14,769 bases of DNA from DATAMF01 sp964472565. Lineage in GTDB: Bacteria > Chloroflexota > Anaerolineae > Aggregatilineales > Aggregatilineaceae. A program made the position numbers and the translations under genes. The notes beneath the pieces were generated by a model. It searched no databases. It was not told the origin of the DNA and saw nothing but the letters and a program-made list of their open reading frames with translations. The stretch's first letter is position 1. Each line of letters begins with the position of its first letter. Location of the stretch: positions 1 to 14,769 of the forward strand of contig CAYYNB010000155.1 of the NCBI GenBank assembly GCA_964472565.1. Direction: 5' to 3'. Positions 14,638 through 14,769 of the stretch are shown here, piece by piece.

Positions 14638-14769
14638 CTAGCCGACCTGTTCCTGGGTATATTGTGCGATGATGGCGCGCCCCTCATCTACACTTCGGAC
14701 AAAATAAAGTCCTTTTACGCCCGCAATCCGCCACAGAAACAAGTTGTCGAATATATCAACGACGCATTG
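14638..14769 (-). CDS. C-terminal fragment of an unidentified protein, runs off right edge
   Basis: The minus strand is open from the window edge for 43 codons to a TAG at 14640-14638. The peptide contains FDNLFLWRIAGVKGLYFVRS followed by a helical, charged end (VDEGRAIIAQYTQEQVG). The alternation of beta-like and helical segments looks like the last strand and helix of an alpha/beta domain; I do not recognise the family. One plus-strand frame is also open here but has no start codon with a ribosome-binding site. The gene would be co-directional with the dehydrogenase pair, separated by about 226 bases that contain the dehydrogenase promoter. Confidence 0.45.
   Translation of the reverse strand, partial: QCVVDIFDNLFLWRIAGVKGLYFVRSVDEGRAIIAQYTQEQVG

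Noticed and set aside
14465..14641. Possible 58-codon plus-strand gene between the dehydrogenase promoter and the right-edge fragment
   Set aside because: It has no ribosome-binding site, begins inside the -35 box of the divergent promoter, and shows no recognisable motif; internal ATGs at 14486 and 14507 are no better.
1..14769. Mobile elements, CRISPR arrays, toxin-antitoxin or defence genes, tRNA or rRNA genes
   Set aside because: No terminal inverted repeats with a transposase, no regularly spaced repeats, no small paired genes with antitoxin features and no tRNA-like cloverleaf were noticed by reading; a tRNA scan and repeat finder would settle this.

Overview
The window (about 14.8 kb, GC-rich, tightly packed) reads as a chromosomal housekeeping segment of a free-living bacterium. 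The best guess is Chloroflexota, Anaerolineae-like. This rests on the general look of the proteins (a Cys-containing BchI-type ATPase, a four-S1-domain protein with a long acidic N-terminus, a Pro/Thr-linker lipoprotein with an SH3-like domain, and ClpC rather than ClpB/ClpA) and not on any marker gene, so it is an inference. No rRNA, tRNA, CRISPR array, insertion sequence, phage gene or integrase was seen.

Layout. Positions 1-899 hold two minus-strand genes: the N-terminal part of a magnesium-chelatase-type AAA+ ATPase that runs off the left edge, and a small 88-residue protein. Divergent from these, a plus-strand S1-domain protein (rpsA-like, 1012-2370) has its own sigma-A-like promoter and a clear intrinsic terminator. 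After a roughly 310-base regulatory gap with two perfect 12-bp palindromes comes clpC (2682-5213), which also ends in a strong terminator. A stand-alone receiver protein (5363-5764) and a lipoprotein (5825-6898) follow; the short gap between them can fold so that it covers the lipoprotein ribosome-binding site.

Positions 6916-11486 look like one operon: a promoter, a DEDDh exonuclease, a secreted M23 peptidase, a KimA-type potassium importer, a NUDIX hydrolase and a GNAT acetyltransferase. The last three are joined by two ATGA stop/start overlaps. A GT4 glycosyltransferase resembling SQD2/SqdX (11648-12781) ends four bases inside a converging minus-strand gene. That gene is the second of a coupled pair: an intact 3-hydroxyacyl-CoA dehydrogenase (14411-13539) and a degenerate paralogue (13539-12778). 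The right edge holds the C-terminal tail of an unidentified minus-strand protein.

Together the genes cover translation, proteolysis, signalling, cell-wall and potassium homeostasis, lipid glycosylation and acyl-CoA metabolism. No exotic defence or mobile system is visible. The most notable points are the dehydrogenase/pseudo-dehydrogenase pair, the palindromes upstream of clpC, the ClpC middle domain without a recognisable UVR motif, and the potassium importer coupled to two small enzymes without room for a riboswitch directly in front of it.
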